From Caulobacteraceae bacterium (GTDB lineage: Bacteria > Pseudomonadota > Alphaproteobacteria > Caulobacterales > Caulobacteraceae), in NCBI GenBank assembly GCA_027452265.1, contig DAIDGR010000017.1, positions 22,732 to 86,731 on the forward strand: a stretch of DNA of 64,000 bases, written 5' to 3'. Within the stretch, counting starts at the first letter, position 1. Every line of letters begins with the position of its first letter. The notes under the pieces are model-generated. The model was not told the origin of the DNA and ran no database searches. It was given only the letters and a program-made list of their open reading frames with translations. Both the position numbers and the translations under genes were made by a program. Below are positions 25,003 through 33,917 of this stretch, piece by piece.

Positions 25003-25935
25003 ATGGCGGTCGCCGCGCGCATCGATCCCAAGGCCTATTTCGCCCCGGACGACTGGGCGCGTCTGACCGCGCGTTCGTCTTGGAAGGGTCTGGCCCTGAT
25101 CGGCCATTGCTGGGCGGTGATTGGCGCGGCCACCGTGATCGGCCTCATCTGGCCCCTGACCCTGCCCCTGATGATCGTCGTCATCGGCGCGCGCCAGCTC
25201 GGTCTCGCCATCCTGCTGCATGACGCCGCCCACGGGGCCCTGCACCCCAATCCGGCGATCAATGACGCGGCGGCCGAGTGGCTCTGCGGCGGCGGCGTCG
25301 CCAGCTATCGCAAATACCACCTGCAGCACCACAAGTTCGCGCAGCAGGCCGAAGACCCGGATCTTGTCCTCTCCGCGCCGTTTCCGATCAGCCGCGGGTC
25401 GTTCCGCCGCAAGGTGGTGCGCGACCTGACCGGTCAGACCTGGTTCAAGCAGCGCTTTGGCCGTCTCGTCGCCCGCCTCAAGGCGCGCCGGCCGGACGAG
25501 GCCGTGACGCCGATCCTGATCGAGGAGGCGGGACGGCAGCGTCGCTGGCTGATCGTCAATGGCGTGGCCATTCTGGCCTTCACGGCCGCCGGCTACCCCT
25601 GGGGCTGGTTCGCCCTGTGGCTCGTCCCGCGCGCCACCTGGTTCCAGCTTGTGACGCGGATCCGCAACATCGCCGAGCACGCCCTGGTGGCCAAGGACGA
25701 GCCCGACCCCCTGCGTCACGCCCGCACCACCCGCGCCAGCCTCCTCGAACGGGCCCTGATCGCGCCCTACTATGTGAACTATCACTGCGAGCATCACATG
25801 GTGATGCACGTGCCCTGCTGGAGCCTGCCCCGCGCCCACCGCCTCCTGACCCGCGACGGGGTCCTGGCGCGGATGGAGACCGCGCCCGGCTATCTGCATG
25901 TGCTGCGGGCGGTGACCCAGACTCCCGCGCCCTAG
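25003..25935 (+). CDS. membrane fatty acid desaturase/hydroxylase family protein
   Basis: The 310-residue protein has the three histidine boxes of membrane di-iron desaturases: HDAAHG, HLQHHKF and HCEHH, with hydrophobic spans between them (for example LPLMIVVIGARQLGLAILL and WGWFALWLVP). These enzymes use oxygen and reduced electron carrier to introduce double bonds or hydroxyls in acyl chains in the inner membrane. Carotenoid-type substrates cannot be excluded. It is followed at 13 bp by the YjbR-family gene. Confidence 0.88.
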   Translation: MAVAARIDPKAYFAPDDWARLTARSSWKGLALIGHCWAVIGAATVIGLIWPLTLPLMIVVIGARQLGLAILLHDAAHGALHPNPAINDAAAEWLCGGGVASYRKYHLQHHKFAQQAEDPDLVLSAPFPISRGSFRRKVVRDLTGQTWFKQRFGRLVARLKARRPDEAVTPILIEEAGRQRRWLIVNGVAILAFTAAGYPWGWFALWLVPRATWFQLVTRIRNIAEHALVAKDEPDPLRHARTTRASLLERALIAPYYVNYHCEHHMVMHVPCWSLPRAHRLLTRDGVLARMETAPGYLHVLRAVTQTPAP

Positions 25936-25948
25936 CCGGGGACCCCGT

Positions 25949-26335
25949 ATGACCTTTGACGAGGTCCGCGCCGTCATTTTCTCCCTCCCCGGCGTGGAGG
26001 AGGGGAGGTCCTATGGATTTGCGTCCTTCAAGGTGAACGGCAAGTTCCTGACCCGACTCAGAGACGAGGACGAAAGCCTCGTCTTGCTGGAGGTGAACTT
26101 CGACGAGCGCGAACTCCTGATCGAGGCCGAGCCCGCGACCTTCCACATCACGGATCACTATCGGAGCCATCCCTCGGTCCTGGCGCGGATCGGCCCCCTG
26201 GACCCGGCCCGGCTACGTGGCTATCTCGAACGCCGCTGGCGTCGCATCGCGCCCCGGGCCCTGGTCAAGGCGCATGACGCAGGCGCCGGGACGAACCGTC
26301 CCGACGGCTCCGGGAGGGGCGGAGAGACCTCTTGA
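25949..26335 (+). CDS. MmcQ/YjbR family protein
   Basis: The 128-residue protein starts MTFDEVRAVIFSLPGVEEGRSYGFASFKVNGKFLTRL and contains TFHITDHYRSHPSVLARIGPLDPARLRGYLERRWRRIAP, the standard MmcQ/YjbR pattern with the CyaY-like double-stranded fold. Its biochemical role is not established; DNA binding has been proposed for relatives. It lies directly after the desaturase gene. A charged Gly-rich tail ends the protein. Confidence 0.88.
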   Translation: MTFDEVRAVIFSLPGVEEGRSYGFASFKVNGKFLTRLRDEDESLVLLEVNFDERELLIEAEPATFHITDHYRSHPSVLARIGPLDPARLRGYLERRWRRIAPRALVKAHDAGAGTNRPDGSGRGGETS

Positions 26336-26394
26336 CTTGAGCGCCCGGGTCAGGAGCTTTCTAGCCCTGGTGGCCGAGCCCAGCAGGAGCGTTC

Positions 26395-27039
26395 ATGACC
26401 GTCTCGTCGGATCCCGCATCTCACCCGACCCCGTCTCCCCAGACCTCTCCATGGGCCGCTCCGCCGCCGGCGCCGTCAGCGGCATACAAGCCCGCGGCCA
26501 TCGCCTTGCATTGGTTGATTGCCGCCCTGATCGCCGCCCAGCTCGGCCTTGGCTGGTACATGAACGAGGTCCTGCCCGACCATTCCGCGGCCCAGGAGCA
26601 GATCGAGACCCTGCACATCTCTCTGGGCCTGACCCTGATGCTGGTGGTGGCCGTGCGCATCCTTTGGCGTCTGGCCAACCGGCCGCCGGCCCTGCCCGAG
26701 GATCTCAGCGCCTGGGAGAGGCGCCTGGCCCTGCTCGTCCATGTGGCGCTCTATGTCCTGATGGTGGGGATTCCGCTCAGCGGCTGGGTGCTGGTATCGG
26801 GTCGCGGCCACCCGATCGGATTCTGGGGCTTCGCCTGGCCGGCCATTCCAGGCGTCGGGGTCCTGCCTCGGCCTGAGCTGCACCAGATCAAGCACCTTCA
26901 CGTCTTCATCCTGATCTGGGCCCTGGTGGTGACCTGGGCCCTGCATGTCGCCGGCGCCTTCAAGCACCAGTTCGATGGCCACCCCGTGCTCTGGCGCATG
27001 GTCCCGTTCCTCAAGCGCCCCGCCGGCAAGCCGGACTGA
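26395..27039 (+). CDS. cytochrome b561
   Basis: After about 30 Pro/Ser-rich residues the 214-residue protein has four membrane spans with the expected haem-binding histidines: ALHWLIAALIAAQLGLGW, LHISLGLTLMLVVAVRILWRL, LLVHVALYVLMVGIPLSGWVL, and IKHLHVFILIWALVVTWALHVAGAFKHQF. It belongs to the diheme prokaryotic cytochrome b561 family, which passes electrons between quinol and soluble or periplasmic partners; superoxide:quinone roles are known for some. It is convergent with the alkyl sulfatase gene. Confidence 0.92.
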   Translation: MTVSSDPASHPTPSPQTSPWAAPPPAPSAAYKPAAIALHWLIAALIAAQLGLGWYMNEVLPDHSAAQEQIETLHISLGLTLMLVVAVRILWRLANRPPALPEDLSAWERRLALLVHVALYVLMVGIPLSGWVLVSGRGHPIGFWGFAWPAIPGVGVLPRPELHQIKHLHVFILIWALVVTWALHVAGAFKHQFDGHPVLWRMVPFLKRPAGKPD

Positions 27040-27064
27040 CCGCCTGGCCGGCCGCCGCCGCGCA

Positions 27065-28954
27065 TCACGGCAAGACGATATTGAACCAGAAGTCGAAGCG
27101 ATCGAGGCAGGCGAGGAGCTGGGCGAGGCCTTCCACACCCGGCCCGGCCACCCGACCGGAGGCGGTGGCGGCGGCCATGTCCAGGGCGCCTGAGACCAGC
27201 GCAATGAGGTCGGCGCGGCTGAGGCGCACCTCGGGGCCCGCAAGCTCGGTTTCGTGAGGGAGTTCGCCCGGAGAGATCGCGGCGTGGCGCAGAACCGCGT
27301 TCTCCACCCGCAGCGCGAAACGCGCCGCCACGTCCGTGAAGGCAAGGGTCAGGGCGAGGTCCAGCGTGTCGGCCCGCGCCGCGTCCAGGCGGACCGAGAG
27401 CGAGTCGAGCAGCTCGTCCGCCGGGAGGTCGCGTAGCTGTCCCAGGGCCCCCTGGCGCGGTTCCTCCGCGGCCGGTCGGGGGTTTCTCAGCTCCATGGCC
27501 CCCGTGAGATAAAAGTCGCGCCAGGGCCCGGACTCCGCCTGATAGCCAAGCTGTTCCAGGGCGTCGGCCTGGAGCTCGCGCGCGGCGACGTTGTCGGGAT
27601 CGGCGAACACCAGATGGTTTACGACCTCGGCGACCCAGCGATAGTCGCCCGCCTCGAAGGCGACCCGCGCCTTGGCCAAAAGCGCCTCCGCCCCGCCGGC
27701 CAGATCCACGTAGCGACGCCCCGCCGCCTCGGGGGGATGGGGGTTCAAATGGGCCGGATTGCCGTCGAACCAGCCCAGATAGCGTTGGTAGACCGCCTTG
27801 GCGTTGTGGCTGAGCGTTCCGTAATAGCCGCGGGTATGCCACTCGGCGCGGAGGCGGCTCGGCAGCTCGAGACGCTCGGCGATCTCGCTGGCCACCAGGC
27901 CGTGATTGGCCAGCCGCAGGGTCTGGTCGTGGATGAACTTGTAGAGGTCGCGCTGCTGACGCAGGAAGAGGTCGGCCTCGTCGCCGCCCCAGCGCGGCCA
28001 GTGATGGCTGGCGAACACCACGTCGGTCTCGCCGCCGAACAGACGCCGCGCCTCGTCGATATAGTGGCTCCACGCCTTGGCGTCCCGAACCTGCGCCCCG
28101 CGCGGCGTATAGATGTTGTGAAGCTGGCAGGAGCAGTTCTCCGCCATGCACAGGGCCCGGTGACGCGGAAAGAAGAAGTTCATCTCCGCCGGGGCCTCGG
28201 TGTCAGGCGTCACCTGGAAGACGATTTCGACCCCATCCAGGGTGAGGCGCTCACCGGTGCGGCCGATGCTGCGGGTTGGCGGGACGAGGCTGACCTGGCC
28301 GAGGGACACGCTCTTGCCCAGGCCGCAATCCACGTGCCCTTCGGGGCCGCGCGGGAGAAGCGAGCCATACATGTAGGTGGCGCGACGGCCCATGGCGTTT
28401 CCCGCCAGGACATTCTCGCTGACCGCCGCCTTCAGGAAGCCTTCGGGCGCGACGATCTCCAGTCCGGCGGCGATATCGGCGTCGCTCAGCACCCCACGCA
28501 CGCCGCCATAATGGTCCACGTGGCTGTGCGTATAGATGACCCCGGTGACCGGCTTGTCGCCGCGATGGGCGCGCATCAAGGCCAGCGCCGCGGCCGCCGG
28601 CTCCGCCGAAATCAGGGGGTCGATCACCAGATAGCCGCGCTCGCCCTCGACGAAGGTGATGTTGGAGAGATCAAATCCCCGCACCTGATAGATCCCTGGC
28701 GTCACCTCGAAGAGACCGTGCCGGGCGTTGAGGCGCGCCTGACGCCAGAGGCCGGGATGGACCGTGTCGGGCGCCTTCGCCGCATCCAGAAACCCATAGG
28801 GAGCCATCGACCAGGCGCCGGGAATCGTGGCGTCGGCAATCGTGCCCATGAACCCACGATCAACCCGCGCGGCGTCCTGGCCGTCTTCCTTGGGCAGGAG
28901 GGCGGTCTGATTCGCCTTGCGCGTGGCCTCCGTGGCGTTTTTGGGTGCGTTCAT
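27065..28954 (-). CDS. alkyl/aryl sulfatase (metallo-beta-lactamase, SdsA1 type)
   Basis: The 629-residue protein has the zinc motif YTHSHVDHYGG (near residue 140), then MAENCSCQLHNIYTPRGAQVRDAKAWSHYID, DVVFASHHWPRWG, a helical dimerisation domain (ALLAKARVAFEAGDYRWVAEVVNHLVFADPDN) and a C-terminal SCP2-like domain from about 510. This is the domain order of SdsA1/BDS1, which cleave alkyl sulfates such as dodecyl sulfate to alcohol and sulfate. No signal peptide is visible, unlike SdsA1, so the enzyme is probably cytoplasmic. The divergent outer-membrane-like gene at 29.1 kb may assist uptake, which is inference. Confidence 0.92.
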   Translation of the reverse strand: MNAPKNATEATRKANQTALLPKEDGQDAARVDRGFMGTIADATIPGAWSMAPYGFLDAAKAPDTVHPGLWRQARLNARHGLFEVTPGIYQVRGFDLSNITFVEGERGYLVIDPLISAEPAAAALALMRAHRGDKPVTGVIYTHSHVDHYGGVRGVLSDADIAAGLEIVAPEGFLKAAVSENVLAGNAMGRRATYMYGSLLPRGPEGHVDCGLGKSVSLGQVSLVPPTRSIGRTGERLTLDGVEIVFQVTPDTEAPAEMNFFFPRHRALCMAENCSCQLHNIYTPRGAQVRDAKAWSHYIDEARRLFGGETDVVFASHHWPRWGGDEADLFLRQQRDLYKFIHDQTLRLANHGLVASEIAERLELPSRLRAEWHTRGYYGTLSHNAKAVYQRYLGWFDGNPAHLNPHPPEAAGRRYVDLAGGAEALLAKARVAFEAGDYRWVAEVVNHLVFADPDNVAARELQADALEQLGYQAESGPWRDFYLTGAMELRNPRPAAEEPRQGALGQLRDLPADELLDSLSVRLDAARADTLDLALTLAFTDVAARFALRVENAVLRHAAISPGELPHETELAGPEVRLSRADLIALVSGALDMAAATASGRVAGPGVEGLAQLLACLDRFDFWFNIVLP

Positions 28955-29107
28955 TGGTCAATCCCTCCGCGCCGCCCGGCCATCGGGGCGATCTGGTTTT
29001 CGAGTCTCCAACTTAATCCTACATGCCGGCAGTCCAGGGCCGCTTTTTTCTCGCGCCGCGAGCGGACCTTAAGCAAGACTGACCCGGCGGCGACGGGGGC
29101 CCGAAGG

Positions 29108-29908
29108 ATGCGGTTGACCGGGAATACGGGCGGGATGGCGCGGCTCGCCGGCGTGGCTATGGCCTTTGGCGCGGTCGTCGCCGGTGCGGGGCCCGCCCTG
29201 GCCCAGACCGATGAGATCCAGGTCTATAACGCCCAGATCGCCCCGCCCGGCGTGCTCAATCTCACCCTGCACGACAATTTCACGCCCGAGGGCCGCCTGA
29301 CGCCGGACTTTCCCGGCGGCATCGTTCCCAATCATGCCTGGAATGGCGTTCCGGAATTCGCCTATGGCGTCACCGACTGGTTCGAGGCCGGGCTCTATCT
29401 CCCGCTCTACAGCCTGCCGTCGCCAGGCCATTTTCAGCTCGACGGCTTCAAGGTGCGGGCGCTGTTCGTCTCGCCCCACGCCGAGACCCGGACCTTCTTC
29501 TACGGGGTGAATTTCGAGTTCAGCTTCAATGAGGCCCATTGGGATCCTCACACCTACACCTCGGAGATCCGCCCGATCGTGGGCTGGCGCCTGGGCAAGG
29601 TGGACCTGATCTTCAATCCGATCCTGGACAATTCCTATATCGGGGTGAAACGCCTCGACTTCGCGCCCGAAAGCCGGATCGACTACAACTTCAACGACCT
29701 GTGGACCGTCGGGGTGGAGGCCTACGACGATTTCGGACAGATCAACGCGTTCGAACCGCCCCGCCTTCAGCAGCACCAGCTGTTCTGGGTCGTGGACTAC
29801 AACGGCAAACCGATCAATGTGGAGGTCGGCGCCGGGGTCGGGCTGACGCCCAATACCGATGGTCTGGTGTTCAAACTGATCCTGTCCAAGGACATCGCCC
29901 GGTTCTGA
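29108..29908 (+). CDS. probable outer-membrane beta-barrel protein, function unknown
   Basis: The track ORF starts at 27614, but the coding sequence begins at the ATG at 29108, or at 29135 (MARLAGVAMAFGAVVAGAGPALAQ), which would give a cleaner signal peptide. About 240 mature residues follow, with alternating aromatic/hydrophobic strands: GVPEFAYGVTDWFEAGLYLPLYS, TRTFFYGVNFEFSFNEAHW, IRPIVGWRLGKVDLIFNPI, QLFWVVDYNGKPINVEVGAGVGL. It ends KLILSKDIARF with a terminal Phe, as outer-membrane proteins often do. It is divergent from the alkyl sulfatase and convergent with the monooxygenase. Confidence 0.75.
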   Translation: MRLTGNTGGMARLAGVAMAFGAVVAGAGPALAQTDEIQVYNAQIAPPGVLNLTLHDNFTPEGRLTPDFPGGIVPNHAWNGVPEFAYGVTDWFEAGLYLPLYSLPSPGHFQLDGFKVRALFVSPHAETRTFFYGVNFEFSFNEAHWDPHTYTSEIRPIVGWRLGKVDLIFNPILDNSYIGVKRLDFAPESRIDYNFNDLWTVGVEAYDDFGQINAFEPPRLQQHQLFWVVDYNGKPINVEVGAGVGLTPNTDGLVFKLILSKDIARF

Positions 29909-29926
29909 ACCTGCCGTTCCGCCCGT

Positions 29927-31477
29927 TCAGGCGTCCGCCAGCGTCCGCTCCCGCCCCTGAAGCTGACCTGAGGCCTGCGCCTGCGATCGGCGAGCCGATG
30001 GCTTGCGCGGCGGGTCGCCCCGTTCGGCATGCGAGAAGCGCAGGACCCCGTCCTCGATCCTCCCAAAGCGGAAGGCCAGGAGGTCGAGAAGGTAGTTCTG
30101 ATAGACCCGCCAGGGCGCCTTCGTCCCCTGCCGGGGAAGCCGGCCGAGGGCGCGCTGCACATAGCCCGAGGTGAAGTCGAGCCAGGGGGTCGGCTCGATG
30201 GGGCCGTCCGCCACCGGGGTGCAGACCTGGTAGCCGCGCGCCGCCATATGGTTCAGCAGACGGCAGAGAAAGGCTGAGGTCAGGTCCGCCTTCAAGGTCC
30301 AGGAGGCATTGGTGTAGCCGAAGCTGGAGGCCAGATTGGGGACCCCGCTGTACATCATGCCCTTATAGCTGAAGGCGTCGGGGAACGAGACCGGCGCCCC
30401 GTCCACCCGCGCTTCGAGCCCGCTCATCAGTTGCAGCTCCAGGCCCGTCGCGGTGACGATGATGTCGGCCTCCAGAGACTTGCCCGAAGCCAGCTCGATC
30501 CCGGTGGGCGTGAACCGCGCGATCTGGTCGGTGACCACCTGGGCGCGACCGGACTTGAGGGCGGTGAAGAGATCCCCGTCGGGAACCAGGCACAGCCTCT
30601 GGTCCCAGGGGTTGTAGTGAGGCGTGAAGTGGGTTTCGACGTCGAAGTCCTCGCCCAGCTGACGCCGCACTATGTCGATCAGGGCGGCCTTGGTCTGGTC
30701 CGGCCTGCGCCGGGCCAGGCGGAAGAAATAGAGGCCGAACAGGACGTTGCGCCAGCGGATCAGCTGATAGGCCAGGGTCGCGGGCAGGAGCGCGCGCAGA
30801 CGGTTGGCCAGGGCGTCCTCCGCCGGCCGCGAGACGACATAGGTGGGTGAGCGCTGCAGCATGGTCACCTGGGCCGCGGTCTTGGCCAGCTCCGGGACCA
30901 GGGTCACCGCCGTCGCGCCGCTGCCGATGACGACGACCTTCTTTCCGGCGTGGTCCAGATCCTCGGGCCAGAACTGCGGATGGACGATCCGGCCGCGGAA
31001 CGTCTCCTCGTCGGCGAAGCGCGGCCGGTGGCCCCGGCCGTAGTCGTAATAGCCCGCGCACATGTGCAGGAAGCCGCAACTGATCTGGCGCACCTCGCCC
31101 GCCTCGCTCTCCTCATACTCCACCACCCAGCGCGCCTCGGCGCTTTGCCAGTCGGCGCGGCGGACCCGGCGGCGGTAGCGAATGTGCGGCGCGAGGCCGT
31201 GCTCAGCCACCGTCTCGCGGAGATAGGCAAGGATCGACGGCCCATCGGCGATCGCCTTGGGCGAGCGCCAGGGCCGGAAGCTGAAGCCCAGCGTATACAT
31301 GTCTGAATCGGAGCGGATGCCGGGATAGCGGAACAGGTCCCAGGTCCCGCCCAGATCGGGCCGGGCCTCGAAGATGGCGAAGCTTCTGTTGGGGCAGCGG
31401 GTCTTGAGATGATATCCCGCACCGATGCCGGAAATTCCCGCCCCGACGACAAGGACGTCGACGTGCTCCATGTGCAT
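29927..31477 (-). CDS. flavin-containing monooxygenase, Baeyer-Villiger type
   Basis: The start at 31477 (MHMEHVDVLVVGAGISGIGAGYHLKTR) gives 516 residues; the 743-residue track ORF extends antisense to rsmI. The FAD motif is GAGISGIG, the NADPH motif is GSGATAVT, and the Baeyer-Villiger signature FRGRIVHPQFWP lies between them. Further family stretches are YPGIRSDSDMYTLGFSFRPW and VTMLQRSPTYVVSRP. It inserts oxygen into ketones or hydroxylates lipophilic substrates using NADPH and oxygen. The next genes (alkyl sulfatase, outer-membrane protein) suggest hydrophobic-compound metabolism, but no operon ties them together. Confidence 0.9.
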   Translation of the reverse strand: MHMEHVDVLVVGAGISGIGAGYHLKTRCPNRSFAIFEARPDLGGTWDLFRYPGIRSDSDMYTLGFSFRPWRSPKAIADGPSILAYLRETVAEHGLAPHIRYRRRVRRADWQSAEARWVVEYEESEAGEVRQISCGFLHMCAGYYDYGRGHRPRFADEETFRGRIVHPQFWPEDLDHAGKKVVVIGSGATAVTLVPELAKTAAQVTMLQRSPTYVVSRPAEDALANRLRALLPATLAYQLIRWRNVLFGLYFFRLARRRPDQTKAALIDIVRRQLGEDFDVETHFTPHYNPWDQRLCLVPDGDLFTALKSGRAQVVTDQIARFTPTGIELASGKSLEADIIVTATGLELQLMSGLEARVDGAPVSFPDAFSYKGMMYSGVPNLASSFGYTNASWTLKADLTSAFLCRLLNHMAARGYQVCTPVADGPIEPTPWLDFTSGYVQRALGRLPRQGTKAPWRVYQNYLLDLLAFRFGRIEDGVLRFSHAERGDPPRKPSARRSQAQASGQLQGRERTLADA

Positions 31478-31549
31478 CGCGCCTCCCTGGATCTGGCGCG
31501 GCGCAGGACGCCAGGGTCCGGCCGCGCGGTCAAGCCGGCAGAGCCTGCC

Positions 31550-32425
31550 GTGAACGCCCCAGCCCCTCCGCCCGCCGCGCCGCTGGCGCCCGGTCTCTAT
31601 CTCGTGGCCACACCCATCGGCCACCTGCGCGACATCACCTTGCGCGCGCTCGATGTGCTGGGCGGCGTCGACCTCGTCCTCTGTGAGGATACGCGCATGG
31701 GCGCCAAGCTGCTCTCGGCCCACGGGCTGAAGGCCAGGCTCGAGCGGTATGACGAGCACGCCGCCGCCCGGGCGCGCCCGGAGATTCTGCGCCGCCTGAG
31801 CGAAGGTCAGAGGATCGCCCTGACCTCCGACGCCGGCACGCCCCTGGTGTCCGATCCCGGCTATCGGCTGGTGCGGGAGGCGGCGGCCCTGGGAGTCGCG
31901 ATCTATCCGGTGCCGGGGCCGTCCGCCCTCCTGGCCGCCCTGACCGTATCGGGCCTGCCCAGCGACCGCTTCCTGTTCGCGGGCTTCACGCCGCCCCGCT
32001 CGGCCGCACGCCGACGGGTCCTCGAAGAGCTGGCGACGGTTCCCGCCTCGCTGATCTTTTTCGAGACCGGGCCGCGCCTGGCGGCATGCCTGGCGGATAT
32101 GGCCGCCGTGTTCGGCCCGCGCGAGGCGGCCGTGGCGCGAGAACTGACCAAGCTGCATGAGACCGTCCTGCGCGGCCGTCTCGATGACCTGGCCCAGGAT
32201 CCGCTCTGCCAGACGCCCAAGGGCGAAATCGTGGTGGTGGTCGGCCCGCCTCTCGACGTGGCGCCCCTTTCCCTGGCCGAGGCGGACGCGGCGCTCATCG
32301 AGGCGACGGCCAGGCTTGGCCCCTCCGCGGCCGCGGCGGAGGTGGCCCGGGCGACGGGTCTTGGCCGCCGCGACCTCTATGCCCGCGCCCTGGCGCTCAG
32401 GTCCGCCGGCGAGTCCAAGCGATGA
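31550..32425 (+). CDS. rsmI: 16S rRNA (cytidine1402-2'-O)-methyltransferase
   Basis: GTG at 31550 starts MNAPAPPPAAPLAPGLYLVATPIGHLRDITLRALDVL, 291 residues. TPIGHLRDITLRA, CEDTRMGAKLLSAHG, SDAGTPLVSDPG and VPGPSALLAALTVSGLP are all RsmI signatures of the tetrapyrrole-methylase fold. The enzyme methylates the ribose of C1402 in the 30S decoding site. Its stop overlaps the yraN ATG by four bases. The order rsmI-yraN-gshB is common in alphaproteobacteria. Confidence 0.95.
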   Translation: MNAPAPPPAAPLAPGLYLVATPIGHLRDITLRALDVLGGVDLVLCEDTRMGAKLLSAHGLKARLERYDEHAAARARPEILRRLSEGQRIALTSDAGTPLVSDPGYRLVREAAALGVAIYPVPGPSALLAALTVSGLPSDRFLFAGFTPPRSAARRRVLEELATVPASLIFFETGPRLAACLADMAAVFGPREAAVARELTKLHETVLRGRLDDLAQDPLCQTPKGEIVVVVGPPLDVAPLSLAEADAALIEATARLGPSAAAAEVARATGLGRRDLYARALALRSAGESKR

Positions 32426-32826
32426 TCCGCCCCGGCGTCCGTTCCGCGGGGCGCGCGCCGGATCGGCAGACGCGCGGCGGCCGCGCCCGGCGAGAGGGAC
32501 GACGGGCGGAATGGTGGTGCGCCCTCTGGCTGATGCTCCGGGGGTATCGTCTGCTCGGCTTTCGCCTGAAGACGCCCCAGGCGGAGATCGACATCCTCGC
32601 CCTGCGCGACGGGGTCGTGGCGGTGATCGAGGTCAAGCGGCGGCGCACCCTGGGCGAAGCCTTGGAGGCGGTCGGCGCGGCGCAGAGACGCCGTCTGATC
32701 GCCGCCGCCGGGGGCCTGGCCGCCCGCCGACCAGACCTGGCCGCCGCGCCGGTGCGCCTGGACCTCATCGCCCTCGCGCCCGGACGCCTTCCCCGCCATA
32801 TACCTGACGCGTGGCGCGACGCCTGA
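32422..32826 (+). CDS. yraN: YraN family endonuclease-like protein (UPF0102)
   Basis: The 134-residue protein has the nuclease-fold core [50 protein letters not shown] and E-V-K form the D-ExK metal-binding pattern of restriction-type endonucleases. It then has [17 protein letters not shown] and RLDLIAL. A basic, Arg-rich N-terminus precedes the core. Its activity is not well established; it is found beside rsmI in many bacteria, as here, with a 4-bp overlap. Confidence 0.92.
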   Translation: MIRPGVRSAGRAPDRQTRGGRARREGRRAEWWCALWLMLRGYRLLGFRLKTPQAEIDILALRDGVVAVIEVKRRRTLGEALEAVGAAQRRRLIAAAGGLAARRPDLAAAPVRLDLIALAPGRLPRHIPDAWRDA

Positions 32827-32875
32827 CGGCGCCTCCCGCCTCGCTCTTCGTCGGACGCTCCAGAAAAGGCCCGCC

Positions 32876-33823
32876 ATGTCGCTCCAGGTCGCCGTGCAAA
32901 TGGATCCCATCACCGGGATCAATATCGACACCGACACCACCTTCTTTCTGATGTGCGAGGCCCAGGCGCGCGGTCATGCCCTCTTCGTCTATGCGCCCCA
33001 GGCCCTGGCCCTGGAGGATGGCCAGGCCTATGCGCGGGGCCGCAGCGCCGTTCTGCGGGAGGTCAAGGGCGACCATGTCACCCTCGGGCCGGAAGAGATC
33101 CGGCCTCTGGCGGAGATGGACGTCGTCCTCATGCGGCAGGACCCGCCCTTCGACATGGCCTACATCACCGCCGCCCACATTCTCGAGCGGGTCCATCCCC
33201 GGACCCTGGTGGTCAACAATCCCGCCGAGGTGCGCAACGCGCCGGAAAAGATCTTCGCGACAGACTTTCCCGGCCTGCAGCCGCCGACCCTGATCACCGC
33301 CGATGTGGAGGCGATCCACGCCTTCCGGGCGCGACATGGCGACATGGTGCTCAAGCCGCTCTATGGCGGCGCCGGCTCGGGCGTGGTGCGCCTCAAGCCT
33401 GATGATCCCAATCTCGACGCGCTGCTGGAGCTGCACGCCCTGGTCGGCCGCGAACCGGTCATCGCCCAAAAGTTCATCCCGGCTGTCTCGGCCGGAGACA
33501 AGCGCATCCTCTTGGTGGACGGGGCGCCGGTGGGGGCGATCAACCGCATTCCAGGCGCGGGGCAGGTGCGCTCCAACCTCGCCCGGGGAGGTCGGGCCGA
33601 GCCCGTGGGCCTCACCGCGCGGGATGAGGAGATCTGCGCCATGATCGGCCCCGAGCTTCGGCGACGCGGCCTGATGTTCGTCGGGATCGACGTGATCGGC
33701 GACTACCTCACCGAGATCAACGTGACCTCGCCCACCGGCGCGCGCCAGCTCAAGCGCTTCGGCGGCGCTGACGCCGCGACGGTGCTGTGGGATCGGATCG
33801 AGGCCATTCGCCGCGGCCCCTGA
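32876..33823 (+). CDS. gshB: glutathione synthetase
   Basis: The 315-residue ATP-grasp enzyme shows [68 protein letters not shown], and [17 protein letters not shown] with [25 protein letters not shown]. It joins gamma-glutamylcysteine to glycine with ATP. It follows yraN after about 50 bp. Motifs and length are standard for proteobacterial GshB. Confidence 0.96.
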   Translation: MSLQVAVQMDPITGINIDTDTTFFLMCEAQARGHALFVYAPQALALEDGQAYARGRSAVLREVKGDHVTLGPEEIRPLAEMDVVLMRQDPPFDMAYITAAHILERVHPRTLVVNNPAEVRNAPEKIFATDFPGLQPPTLITADVEAIHAFRARHGDMVLKPLYGGAGSGVVRLKPDDPNLDALLELHALVGREPVIAQKFIPAVSAGDKRILLVDGAPVGAINRIPGAGQVRSNLARGGRAEPVGLTARDEEICAMIGPELRRRGLMFVGIDVIGDYLTEINVTSPTGARQLKRFGGADAATVLWDRIEAIRRGP

Positions 33824-33917
33824 CGCCATAGGTTCCGTCTTTGTTCTTGATCTTGGCCGCGCTGCGCCGCACTCTGTCGCGCGGTTCGGAAGGCCGGGGT
33901 TTGCGAGGGGGACGGGC

